64,000 bases of DNA from Aphis gossypii. Lineage: Eukaryota; Arthropoda; Insecta; Hemiptera; Aphididae. The DNA is taken from assembly GCF_020184175.1 (NCBI RefSeq), contig NC_065530.1:57885260-57949259 (forward strand). The letters run 5' to 3'. Shown here piece after piece: positions 1 through 13,200 of the stretch. The notes beneath the pieces are model-generated. The model made no database searches, was not told where the DNA came from, and saw nothing but the letters and a program-made list of their open reading frames with translations. How positions within the stretch are numbered: position 1 is the stretch's first letter; each line of letters starts with the position of its first letter. A program made the translations under genes and the position numbers.

Positions 1-1082
1 ACTAAATCGATTAATAGAATAAATTTTTCAAGGATATATTTTAATGTAAATAAACTAACAAATAAAATATTATCAAGCTGAAATAAAAATAATAATAGTT
101 GCATTATGTGAATGAAACTATTAGCAACTTGTGTTATTTAAGGATTCAATTAATATTTATAATGAAATAATTTATCTTATATTAATCACTATATACTATA
201 AAGTGTTCAGTGTTGTATCGACTTATAATTTTGCTCATAAAACACTAAAAAAAATGGAATTAAGTCATAATTTTATTAAACCAATTTTGTTCTTTATCAT
301 TGTAAAAAATGTATATTCTGTAAAAAAATAAATCTTTTTAGATCAGTTCATAAGTTTACATTAAAATTAAATGGGCGTTTATTCAAATATAAAAAGTTTA
401 TTTTACAAACTTGCATATATTGTATATGTATATTTTTTATAAGTATCCAAGTAGGTAACCTATTATACATTTATACCATATCCCTACTTAAGCCTGGATT
501 AAATATATACCTATTGACTACCGCTGCACATGAATTGTGCCCCAATATAAAAATATTATTTTCCTTTCCGTTTTATAACTACCGACTTAGAACTTGCAAC
601 AGTAACTTATTACTAAAATTGATACAATATCGACTTTTAATTTTCAAAATGAAAGACATAAAAATGTTTTAAGAAATTACTTATTTCTGATATTTTTTTG
701 TATTCTTGACTTACCTAAACTAAGTGTTAGAATTTTCCTCCAATAAATTTAACCTTAATAAAATCTTCATCCTTCCATTCAAACTAATGACCAAATAATT
801 GATGAAAATGTGTTATTATATTTTTTTAAATTAGATAGATACCATATTGAAATGGAACTGGAATATAACCCATGTATTATGTATATATTTAAAATATTTA
901 TAAAGATAATTTTCAGTAGGTAGGTACAGACGCAATTCATGTACCTGATTAAAGGATTTTTAATTTCGGGACTCAATTCGTGTATAGTCAACTAAGCCAA
1001 GGGTGTCTTAAATAGTGAAGTAGTGAAAGGTCTGTCGAACCTCCTCCCCCCTTACACCTATATTTTTAGAAATTTAGATTTT

Positions 1083-1745
1083 TAGATTCTGAACGAAGTG
1101 ATGAATGTATTGATTTATAAATATATTTATTTGTATTTATTGTATTTTTTTTGTGTCTGGGTATAGCATAACTTGTCGAAATAATGTTTCAATTTCAAAC
1201 TTCGGGAGTGGTTTCCGATGGCAAAGTAAATATCCTTGGTACATTATAGAGGTCAAAAGTAAACGTTTTCCAATAGTTTTAAAAAAAATCGAGAAAAACC
1301 AAAAAAAGTGACAGAAAAACGGGAATTTTTACGTAAAACCAATTTTTAACCAAATCGATTTTTTTATATGGTTGTAATCAAAAACTAATCACTGTAAGGT
1401 TAGGTTAGGTTATTTACAATCTGTAAATACTAAACATTTTCACCAAATATTTATATTAGTGTTATCTATATACAGTTAAAATATTTTGACATTTTTTGAG
1501 CTGAGTATTTATAGGCAGCTGAAATTTTCGATTTTTCTGAGAATTTATTTTTGAAATGTTGATAAAAAAAAATTTGGGGTATCCAAAACAACTTGAAAAT
1601 TTAATACAAGGTTCCTTATGAATTGTTCTTATTATAGTTAAAAAAAATCGTTAGTCAATCAATTATAATATTTAAACACTTTTAAAAACTTTTAACATTA
1701 ACTTAAAAAAGTCCAAATTTTGAAAGTACTTAAAAATACGATTTT
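1083..1745 (+). repeat. Dispersed repeat family R1, copy a
   Basis: The copy begins with a gattctgaacgaagtgatga motif. It continues through ttcgggagtggtttccgatg and a block around catttttt/aaccaatttttaacc to a tail with aaaatttaatacaaggttcc. The same order of blocks recurs at 46520-47270 (minus), 52499-53150 (plus) and, more degraded, at 19340-20122 (minus). No coding capacity or terminal inverted repeat was seen, so the class is unassigned. Confidence 0.8.
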
Positions 1746-2654
1746 GCCCCATAGGTGGGGTAAAACCGTATTAGTCTTGGAACAAGACCGTATGCTAGTT
1801 TAATGATTTAAAATAGTAAAAATATAATCGATGATACACAATATCCCTATTTAAAAATGTTTTATAGCACAAATTATTATTAAAAAAATCATTTTTTATA
1901 AAATAATTATGACTTCCATTAACCTATTATATACTTACAAGTATCGTGGGCGTTCGCACGCAGCGGTGAGGGGGATATAGAGTAGAGATTTATTTTAGGT
2001 ACTATTATAGTGATTTTCATGTTTAACTGATATTTAGTTTTAATAAATATTTCTATTTTTGACTCATTATCATTGTAGACAGCTTGCATAATGGCATACG
2101 TTTTTTTCCCAACAGTTTTGTTCCACAGTAGGTGGCTTTAAACTAACAGTAATTAAGTAAAAAGTAAAAACAATATCACTCTAAAATCTAAATTATATTA
2201 TTAAATTATCTGTACTTACTTTTTCGTAATTTAAAACGATTTTTGTATAAATCCAATAAGATAAAGTATGAACATTTTTAATTATGAGATAATATGTGAA
2301 GAAAAAAAATGTGATTATACATATTTTATAATAATAGGAATTTGAGCGGGAATTTATTAGAATTGAAGTAAATTTTTATCAATAACAATAAACATACGGT
2401 CTTGGATAAATAAACATCAATCTTTTTTTCTCTATCTTGACTCAACGTCTCAATGTTGAGAAAACCTTACCATACGGTTTTGCCTCTCGTACGGAACTAC
2501 CCCGCTTTCCCCTACCTATTTTTAAATTTAAATCTTTATTTTTCATCCTCTCTACGATTTGGTTTATGGCCCTGTTCAAGACCTAGTATCATATTCTACA
2601 TACGGCTGTCGGCTGGTACCGAATTGGTTCCAGAGTCCAAAACCCACATGTCAT

Positions 2655-3270
2655 ATTGGTTCCCGTTTGAAAAAGGTAGGTATATTTTACAAAGTTGAGC
2701 CGAATTGGTTCCTGTTTAATAACGCACATTTTCCTTCTCAATTTCACTTCATACATACATAATATAATTACGATAAATCCATTGCCCAAACGGCAAACAG
2801 ACCAAACAGAGATATAAGTACATAATATATTAATATATACTAAACAATCAGGGTATCAGCTATGATTTGTTAAATCTCTAATAATCTATTATACAATTTA
2901 ACAATCATAACTAAAGAGCAGGGGTGGCCAAACTTTTTTGATCACGATCTACTAAAAATATACTTCACCTTTGAGGATCGTCTTCCAAAGAAATTTTTTT
3001 TTATTATTAAATAACTATAATTATTGAGAAACATATAGCGGGCGTGATCCTAAAAATAAATTCTAACACGATCGACTTTGAAATTGTCCGTGATCGACTG
3101 TTTGACCGCCCCTACTATAGAGTATAGCCGTATAGGCACATTATACTATCTAATTTATATTGTGTACCAATTATTAAAAATGAAAATTGTATCTATATAT
3201 TAGATTTGAACTCAAACGGGAACCAATTCGGTTCAACCTAATAAAATGCCTTTTTCAAACGGAAACCAAT
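2655..3270. mobile_element. Foldback-like element with inverted arms
   Basis: The left arm (2655-2717) and right arm (3213-3270) are inverted copies of each other. Each contains two instances of a gaattggttcccgtttg-like unit separated by about 30 bases with a run like gaaaaagg. The arms are imperfect and some copies are degenerate. The interior has no gene and is interrupted by a hAT-type MITE. The outer boundaries and target duplication are not resolved. A non-autonomous DNA element is the simplest reading. Confidence 0.55.
2919..3114. mobile_element. hAT-type MITE (196 bp) nested in the foldback element
   Basis: The ends are CAGGGGTGGCCAAAC on the left and the inverse of TAGGGGCGGTCAAAC on the right, typical of hAT terminal repeats. 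The flanks ctaaagag (2911-2918) and ctatagag (3115-3122) match at 7 of 8 positions, as expected for an aged 8-bp hAT target duplication. Internal GATCACGATC-like motifs recur near both ends. It has no coding capacity. Confidence 0.8.
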
Positions 3271-6200
3271 TCAGTTACTCCTTTATATACTAACTTCTAT
3301 ATAATCTAGGCTTTTTGTAACCTTCATTATATGCAATTAATATAATATAATACATACCTAACAATATATTACATACAATATTGAATATAATATATAATTG
3401 TATATTATGTATCATTTACTTATAATATCAGTGGTAAATAGACGATGACAACAGACAAATCATATACCAATCGAACATTGATATTGTGGGTGGCTTACTT
3501 CTATAGGAGTATCGGGCTATTGACTTCCAGGCACAGCTGTGTATAACAGCACTAAAAAAACAGCTAGAAAATAGCTACACGAGTGAATTTGTTTGATATT
3601 AAATGGCATGACTGTATAGGTAACTCATTTATAGGTAGGTACTTAAGTATATAGTCGTAAACTTGTCATGCATATATAGATATTAATATGATTATAAACT
3701 ATATTCCTATAGATTCTATCAAGTAATTATTATTAAATAATATATGGACGAAGCTTTCCCCCCACCCTTCCATAAAAAAATAATATTAATTTATAATTTA
3801 ATTAATATTGCTATTGTATTATTACTTAATGACTTAGACGTCGTAAAACAACGAAATTTGTAGTTCTTATTTATACGCGATACAGAGTACCTAATAATGT
3901 ATTTGCAGGTTATATATATTTTATTTTATTATTTTTCATTTTTACTCTGTACCTACTATAATAATTTATATTGAAAAATTATTTTAATTAACTTTGATAA
4001 ACCAATACAAATATTCATTATATATAAATATAAAATAATTATATATATTTGTCTTAAATTAAGATTTTTTTTTGTTTTTCCCCATTTTCCTTAAAATGTT
4101 AGCTTTGGACGCCCATACCAAATTTATCATCATCATCAATACCGACCAGGTTAAAATGCACATTAGATATCTATTTTATGTATTATAATTTTTACGTTTT
4201 AATCCATACCTACTAAATAGTAGTCCGAAGAAAAAACCGAAAAACGACAATACGGATATTTTATAATAATACTCGTACTATCTACTATAGTAGTTAGTAC
4301 CCATAATAGTTCGTCGTGTGAAATGACACACCTAATGTGCAGATAGGTACTTATAAGTTGTAATAATAGTCAAAACACTTGGAATAAGACTTCTAAAATT
4401 CTAAATCCTACCAAACAATATGTCCGTAAAGAAAATCATTGTTTGGAGTTGGCGCGCGATTAGCGAAATATTTAAATGTAGGAAACTATTACAGTATTAC
4501 AATATATATCCGTTATTATAAATTATAATACCTACAATGCATATTATATACTAGGTATATACGGACATACGGTTAAACATAATACCTACGTAGTAAGTTA
4601 ATGTTATTATGGTGTATAACTGTATAAGTATGATTCCTTGTCGATCGATACGTATTATGGTGTCTGATATAATGATATGATTCGCGTAGTCGCGTCTCGC
4701 GTGTATAAAAATACCGTATAGCAGTGCGTGTGCAGTGCATAGTATGTACAGGATAATTGTATTATTGGACGAATGAAAGTATAATAAATATCAATAATTG
4801 TTTTGTAACTTCTAAACGTTAAGAATATTTTTATGTTCTGCCATTATTGTAAAAAAAAATTAAATGACTTTTTGTTTTCACATTTTTTACTAAATATAGG
4901 TGATGTGTGTGGTATTTTTAATTTTACATTATGGAATATTTTTCTTATATATACCTATATAAGCTGGATAGTGTAATACATAACATTTTATTCTTCATAT
5001 GTGTTTTAGTATTTATAATTGTTATTAAAGTTTAAGATGAGAAATAAAGTGGTACACCATATAGGTATTTACATTGCTATATAAATCATGGTGAGTGGTG
5101 TATCCTATACATACACGTATTCACGTACTCCTAGCTATCAGTTCTAGACCAAACTTTTAAAGTTAAAGCAGCTATAAAATTATAAATAATTAACTACGTA
5201 TAATCGATATTTGACTAAAAAAAAAAAATAGTAATAGGATTACCGTTTTATTATATTCCCTTATGTCCTATTATAGAAACGTATTTTTAAAAATATTTAT
5301 AATTTAATTTATAATAGTTAGGTAAAACTTATTTTTAAGTAGGTGCCTAAAAAAATGACCCATATTCAGTTAGAAATAAATAACCCTTATTAGTTATAAA
5401 TAGGTAACTGTATGTTATATAATGATTAATGCCTATAATATAAAAGTCCTATACACGAGATAAGAACAATATTGATATAATAATATACACGGGCAAACAA
5501 CTCTACCACTCAAAACGATGTATAGTCAGTATAGTCAGATGTAAGCTGACTGTTGTCGGGTAATTATCGCATCTTTACTACAACGGAATTACGTTGAATA
5601 TTCGTAAATTAATATTAGTGACATTAATTAATATTAATATGTTTATTATTTTTTTTTTTTGTCTCAAAAAGTTAGAACATTTAACAATTATATGGTTTTA
5701 ATTTTTAACTCGTAATTTGTTAATATGCCCTACTTGCATATCAATTATAGTATTACACCTAAATAATTTGTCATCGATATAATATACATATATGATGTAA
5801 TACATATATCATGCATAAAATACTCATCATGTGCAAAATAATACAATTATATAAACTAGTATAATGGTGCTTGCAATAAGAGAATTTTATTTATATCATA
5901 TTATAGGTATTATCATTTTAAAATTGAATTCCTAACTATACCTATGTATATACAATATACATTATACACGTTAAACTACACTTAACTTCGGCTAAGTCGT
6001 TAAGATAATTAATATATACTTATTGTTTATCAAACTTCATTGTAACGTGCATATCATGTATAGTAGTAATTAATATTGTATTTTATATATAGGTAGGTAT
6101 ATACTATATATAGGTACATCGTCGGATTCGTCGCCGTATTCGATACAAATATAGGTATAATATTATATTATTATTACAATATATGAATAAGAAATATTAT

Positions 6201-7230
6201 ACATATTAACATATATTACTATTTATTATTTAGCTATAGGTATATACTATATTATATATTAGTTATAGTTACATATTACACCTATTGTGACGAAGTCGAT
6301 TGTTTACCACGGATAATATCTGTCTTTTTTTTTTCTAGATGGGGGTGAGTTGGGTGGGGTATATGTGGCGAGAAGTCTTATGATGAAAAAAAATCACATA
6401 TAACCTATATATGTATAGGTAATATATTTAGTGTATGTCTATGTACAAACATATACACTAAAAACAAATTATCGTTTTGAAGACATTATAGGTGGGGGGG
6501 TTGAACCCGGAACCTCCCCCACTACGAATATACACAGTCAGTCGTGTTGTATATACCTATTCACGCGTTAGGCGTGTGCATATACCTATATATATATATA
6601 TATATATGCTTACGTGTATATAATTACATCCACATCGTTGGTTCATAATATATATATATATAAGTATTATTGGAATGATGAAATATACGTAAAAAACGTC
6701 GTTTCATAAATAAATGTATAAGTATTAAATTTAATATAGACGAATATATTATTTTATAACTGGTTGTGAGACTGGTCGATGGGTTATAGAGGGAGTTACG
6801 TGTGTCTTTTATTGGAATATCTGCACGGCACGGTGTATATATACCTACATATATAGTATATTATGTTGTGTGTAGGTATATAACTGCGGCAGAATATCGC
6901 AAATCATTCTCATTATTATTATTATTATTTTTTTTTTATCAAGATTGGAATTTCAAACGATTTACGGGCTCCTTGATTGAATAATCGTGTACCGATAGGT
7001 AGGTAAAAATCCAAGTATAACGCGATACCTATATATGCCATGCACAATATCTTTTATAACTATTATTATTTTATAGTCAACGTAGCGTGCGCAGTGATTT
7101 ATATTATTACATAGGTATATAATATTATTATAGTCTGTAGAGTAAAAATCATTTACGCTTTCGATAGAATTATATATACATACATATAATACCTATATAA
7201 ATAATAGACATTATGTGCAATAATATACGT

Positions 7231-7522
7231 ATTATTATACGTAAATGGTACATATTATAATATAATATATATATATATATATATACCTATAGGTATATAA
7301 TGTAATCCTTATCAATGGTTATGCATTTCTAAGTATTTTTATTACATAGTGATTTTTAAGTTTTGATGATTTTAATATAATATTATACGTAAATGGTACA
7401 TATTATAATATAATATATATATATACCTATAGGTATATAATGTAATCCTTATCAATGGTTACGCATTTCTAAGTATTTTTATTACATAGTGATTTTTAAG
7501 TTTTGATGATTTTAATATAATA
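7231..7522. repeat. Two-copy tandem duplication, 148-bp period
   Basis: The block with tacgtaaatggtacatatt, a TA run, cctataggtatataatg and tgatttttaagttttgatga occurs twice in a row. The gtaaatgg anchor is at 7241 and 7389. The copies differ in the length of the internal TA run and by a few substitutions, so the duplication is recent or conserved by exchange. Confidence 0.85.
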
Positions 7523-9640
7523 TTTTTAATTCATAATCAGAGACAAAATTCTTTTTTTTTGTAATTGTTGATGTATAAATATTGAATAAACACTTAATAA
7601 ATAGTTTGTTATTATTAACATTATAGATATTTCAATAGTACCCTATTAAAATAATAGATGCAGTATATTACTTAAAAGAAAATTAGAAAAACATTACATT
7701 GCTATATTATAATATGCTTATAATGTACCTATAAATGTCGCTGATTATCTAAACTTTGAAACTTAATTTTATTAAATTATTTTTAAACATTAAGCATTTT
7801 TATAGAAGTCTAATATTCAGCTATTTATGATCATGTATATAATATATACCTACACAAACATATAGGTTATTGACTTGTCATTAAAAAAAAATTAAAAGCC
7901 ACTGATAAAAATAATTGTTTTTTAATTTAGTGTTATAAAGTGTTTACTTTAAACTATGTATATAAAAACAGTTTTTATAAGATTAAAAAATGCACTACGA
8001 ATGAGTGTTTTTATAAAATATTTTACTCTGTTTAATATTATGTTATAATATTATATAGACATATAGGTAGTGTTAGGTATGTTACGAATAAGGGGTTGCT
8101 CAAGTGTTCATTGCTGGAAGGAGCCATCGAGTGGTGAATATCACAATTGTTAAAACAAATTAAGATTATAGTATGGAATATTACCTATATAAGTACATAT
8201 CTTCGTATTATACATTTTGCGTTATATGCATAATTATAATTATCATTTATTACATTAATTTACGTATAGATATATTTTAAGCCTGATTGAAATAACATAA
8301 CAATAACATCATTGTATAATTCGTTTTTATTGTGTATGTATACATTATAAATATGTTATACTAGTTAAAAAATACAAGCCCATACACTACAAGCAAATCC
8401 TAGGAAAACCTTGACTTTCAAATAATATTCAAAAAACTATTCGCTCCAAACATCCTTCAATTCTAAACCTATGTATATGTTTTTCCCCAATATTTTTTTC
8501 GGAGATTTTTAAGACCCTGCTGTCTATGGCGTATATTACCATATAATATGCTCTATGTAATAAATTATAACGACAGTTATATATATATATATATATACAC
8601 TATACAGCTATTATTCAATTATTACTGTGGGGGCTTCGTGGGGTACGGAATAAAATAATAATAATACGCACCCCTATACAACATTATATACATACAAGAG
8701 TGTAGCTCCTAGCTCAAACACCTGGTCATAACCACCACCGGCTGATCTCCCCACCGTGCCGCACATGTTGAGCAAGAAATGGAAATAAAGAAAGAAACTA
8801 TATTCCTACATTCCATATACATACCGTGGGTACGGCCCTCGGTAAACCGTTTTTTTAAATTTTTTTCAAGCCTGATTTCCCAGTGACGTTTTGATGACTA
8901 TGAATAAGGGCGCTTTGGGACGACAGAATGACCTATAATCGTATGCGTTTGCCGAATTGTATTGCACGAGTGTCGCATGAATAATGCCAATCACTGCAGC
9001 ACAAGTAAATCGGAATTGGCTCTAACGGGACATGACAGTGGTTGCTTGAACCCAAATCGCGGAGCATCAGGAATTTACCATTAGTGAAGTTTACTTAACA
9101 CTTATGGGGTAGTAATACACTAATATATATATAATACTATTGCATTATCGTTTCAGTTTATATATAGCAGCTAGTGCGGCAGTGCAATAACTTGAACTAA
9201 TGAAAAAAAAAAAAAAAACAAGAATACCTATGTTAAAATACTAATTATATTTAAGATTTTTGTAATCAATTGTTAGTTAATTAATCTTGTAAATAGTTAT
9301 AAAATCGTAAAATATCAAAACGATTAGTAAAACTTGTTGATCTCGAATAAATTACCCCGACGATTCTACCCCCATTGATTTTGAGGGTACCTATATAATA
9401 TAATCAGACATAATTTGCCAACACGTTCTGCTTATAGGGCAATGGGGAAAAATCCTGCGGTACTGCAGGACAATATACAAATTTTATAATCCTTGTATTA
9501 TTTACAACCGAAGGACCGGCCGATAACGGTCGTGATGTTGGCATGTTGCGTAAACATTGATTTTTAGTAAATATTTAGTAGGTATGCACTAGCACAGAAT
9601 AAAATGTGTAATAAATCTCATTTATTTTGTGGTAGTAGTG

Positions 9641-10210
9641 TCAATAGCGACACTGTGGCAGTGTAGTAGTAATCGACGGTAGGACAAATGGCTGTGGTGG
9701 CAAGGTAATCACAAAACACTGTATTGCGTCAACTTTCAGCAGCTGCTGCAGCTGGCCACTGATTCTATGTTGCGCGACGTCGTCTGTATGGTGTATGGAG
9801 CAATCGTTGGCCGTCCTATAGACATCGTACGTCCGTGACGTCACTACTCCGGGAGGCCCAGGTGTATGCGTATCAGCGCGACGGTCCCGTGTGCACCTGG
9901 TATCTCGTACCATTACCATCAGCTATCGAAGTAGTGTAATACAACTCGTATTTAATATAATAATTAATAGTAGTCTCGTAATCTTTTCCCTATGCGTATA
10001 TGTCCGCGATCGTCGCTGTTGCGATTATGATTCGTCTGTAGATGTAATAATAATAATAATAATAATAGTAATAATAATAAAAAAATTAATTTTTTTTTCC
10101 CCGAAAAGAAATCATTTTCCTCTCTCTATCGACGACGACGAGAGGACGCCGACCGCGTACCGAGAACGCGCCCGCAAACAGTCGCCAGTCGCCACGACAT
10201 ATCGGCCGCG
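9641..10210 (+). promoter_or_regulatory. Probable ELL promoter and 5' UTR region
   Basis: GC and CpG content rise sharply compared with the flanks from about 9640 and stay high to about 10630. The rise spans the ELL start codon at 10211. No TATA box was identified with confidence. An AAT microsatellite (about 10046-10080) lies just upstream of the start codon. The exact transcription start cannot be placed from sequence alone. Confidence 0.45.
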
Positions 10211-13200
10211 ATGTCCGCTTTGACCGCCGGGGTGCAATACAGTCTGTCGTCGAACCAGAACAATGGCCTTATGCCCAAACAGAGGACGGGCAAGAACAAA
10301 ACGCTGTTCTTCGTCAAGCTGACCGATTCCTGTCTGAAGGCCGTTGAGGATTACTTACGGTGCTGTCAACAGGTAAGAAGTTTTTACCAAGAACGAGACT
10401 TAGGTGCCGAACTTATAGCGATTTACGCGACGATATTTTCTCTCGGCGATCGTTTGTTTTCGCTAATTCTGGGGCCCCTCTGTCCTCTCGGTCGTCGCCT
10501 ACGCGATTTCTCTTGCGCTCGTCCCGCGCGACTCGTTTTCCTCTGGCCACGTCCACACATCCACTCGGTCCTCCGATTTTTTGGCTCAGGATACCAACTC
10601 GCACCACTCGTTGCGAGTACCTAACCTACCTCTGCGACCCCGATTTTTGACACTCAACACAATAGGTCTTCAACTTAGATCGACCACTGTTTGCTTGACT
10701 TTGAAATCTGCCAAAACACCTCTCCTTTTTATTTTTTACATTTATTTCCACAATTGGTTAATATGCCAAAATTGTCTTATAAGAAAATGTCCGATAATCT
10801 ATTAGTTAAAGCAAATGTCTGTCCATTAATTCTGAGCCAAATGTATCTCAATACTTCAAACAGCTGGTTTTCATTATTGTTCACATATTGATGCCATAAA
10901 CTCGTATAACTCAAATCTGCTGTTCATAGTCTTATCGTTCTTGCTAGAGTTGGATTTATATCTAACAGTTTTTAAACTGGCATAATTTAGGTATCTAATT
11001 TATACTTACAAATTTACAATATTTTCATTAGATATATTTTTTTTAAAACAATATTATATTGTTGGCTTAACACATATAATCAGATCTGAATTTTTGTTAG
11101 ACTTAACATTTTTTTTTCATGTTTTTTTTTTAACAACTATAATTGAAATAAAATTAATTATTATACCTATAAACAAATTAAGTAGGTACTTCTTACCAAG
11201 TTGTATAGCTGCATAAGTTAACTAACATATTTTTTAAATCTATAAAATTTTACTACCTCATCTAACTGAACAGTACATTTTAATACTTATATCTTTTCCC
11301 TCAAGTGGCTATTAATACTATTAGGTAATTAAAAATAAATTAGTAATAGATACATTTCTTATATTATATTTGTACCTCTTAAACCAATTTATGATCAAGT
11401 TATTTTGGTTTTTAATTTTAAGTATATATAAATTTTTATTAATATTAGTATCTATTTAAATTTTAGGTAGTTCAACACATTTATACTTTTATACCTAAAA
11501 CAAAAATTTAATTTTGTTTCTGAAATGTTTGCTAATAAAGAAACTTAAAACATTTGTCTAAAAACATAATTTTTATTTTATAGATCTAAATAAGATACTT
11601 TATATTACCTTCCTTCTGACCTTCTCGAATGATTATGTAACAAACATTTTACAATCTTCATTAGGTATATGAATTATTTTTAATGTTTGAATAAAAATAC
11701 TCTGTGTCATAACTATAGCAATAAATTGTTTCAACAGTCTGGTTTGTTTTTTTAATATTACATACCTATTTCAAAGACATTTAGTTATGTATAGTACATA
11801 AAACAGTAAAAATACCCCTGTTATCAATTGTAGCAAATTCTTCAAAAAAGATACTTGTGTATTAATGCTCAAAATATACTCTTATATTATTTATGAAACT
11901 AGATTTTCTAACAAAACAATTATATTAAATCCTCATAAATTATTATATATTAGCTAGATAATTATGAAAATTATTTGCCACATAGGTACTTTCATTAACT
12001 AGGTAGTGTAGTAAAATTAAAAATACACATATGAATTCATTACCTATCTATATCTATTAACTAAAACTGAAAAAAAAAATTACTCCAGAAATTTCTTAAT
12101 TACAATTATCTTTATAGTATAATATTTTTTCATAAATAATTTTTTTTGTATATTATCAATATTGAAAAAAATATTGGACTATTTCATTTATTCTGAATTT
12201 AAAATAAGAAGATTTATAAACTTAAACTTAAAAATGTAGTAATATTTTATTTGTAAGAATCCAATCAAAACTACTCCAAAAATATTAAAATTGTAATATT
12301 TTTAAAATTATCTATCCATAAGGAAATGAACGAAAAAAATATTATAATTTTTGTAATTTTTTTCCATTTGCTATCATCTCATTATATAAAACTATAATCG
12401 TATAATAATTAACTATTTAATTTTATCTCTTCTAATGATTTATAGCTCCTTTATAACATTAAAACAAATTTTATGAATTACTTATAGTTGGTCAAAATTC
12501 ATGTTAAACCTATTTTACCAAGTATTTTGTTTTATTTTATAGCACAAGTATTATATTTAAATTATAATAGGATTATATTTTCTTAATGTATTAACTGGAT
12601 AAATAAAAATTATTTTTGTTTCTATGTGTTATGTAAAGAAAGGAAGTGTTAGATTTAGGTGTAATATATTTTTTTTAAGTTCATATATAATATTTCAATC
12701 AATATTTGCAAACCCTTAGATTGTTTAGAGGTATAATTATTCTTCAACCTCATTGTTTATACAACTAATTTTATGAGGGTATAGCTATTGTATTTTTTAA
12801 ATAAATTGTTTAATATTACAGTGAGGAGTTCATGTAATCATGTTGGTACAAAGTGTTTTGATTCTATTAATAGATTCCCACTGAATATATTAAGTATTTA
12901 TAATTTAGTTTTATGGCAATTTGTTGATAATATTTTAATAGTTAGAATTAGGTTATTAGGTATTTTTATAACTAAATTACATACTGAGGGACAAACTAGG
13001 CCAGTTTAATATGTGGATCAGAGATTATAAAAATGCAAAATATCACTTATTACTTATTATTTATTTAGTATTATTAATTTATTTTAGAATTCTTATTACT
13101 ATACCTCATACAACATACCTCTCAGTCTGTCTCTTGAATTTATCTACCTTTAGTACTTATTATATTTAAATTGTTTTTAATTTTATAAAATCTTATTTTT

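Larger units (their letters stand above)
1..9640. other. AT-rich intergenic region upstream of ELL
   Basis: No convincing gene was seen on either strand. The short open frames here are AT-rich and match no recognised family. The stretch contains a dispersed-repeat copy (1083-1745), a foldback-like element with a nested hAT MITE (about 2655-3270), TA dinucleotide runs near 6587-6606, 7259-7285 and 8578-8596, and a 148-bp tandem duplication (7231-7522). Runs of TAGGTA/TACCTA recur throughout. Confidence 0.7.

Noticed and set aside
131..331. 66-codon open frame
   Set aside because: Low-complexity Ile/Tyr/Lys composition in AT-rich DNA, with no splice or family support.
2453..2789. Overlapping open frames on both strands
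   Set aside because: They arise from the inverted-arm repeat element and show no recognised domain.
9891..10223. 110-codon open frame over the ELL leader
   Set aside because: It overlaps the ELL start in another frame, is inflated by the AAT microsatellite and has no family match.
10211..10624. ELL first exon read through as a 137-codon single-exon gene
   Set aside because: The gtaagaag donor at 10373 and the in-phase exon at 18061 show that the extension is intron.
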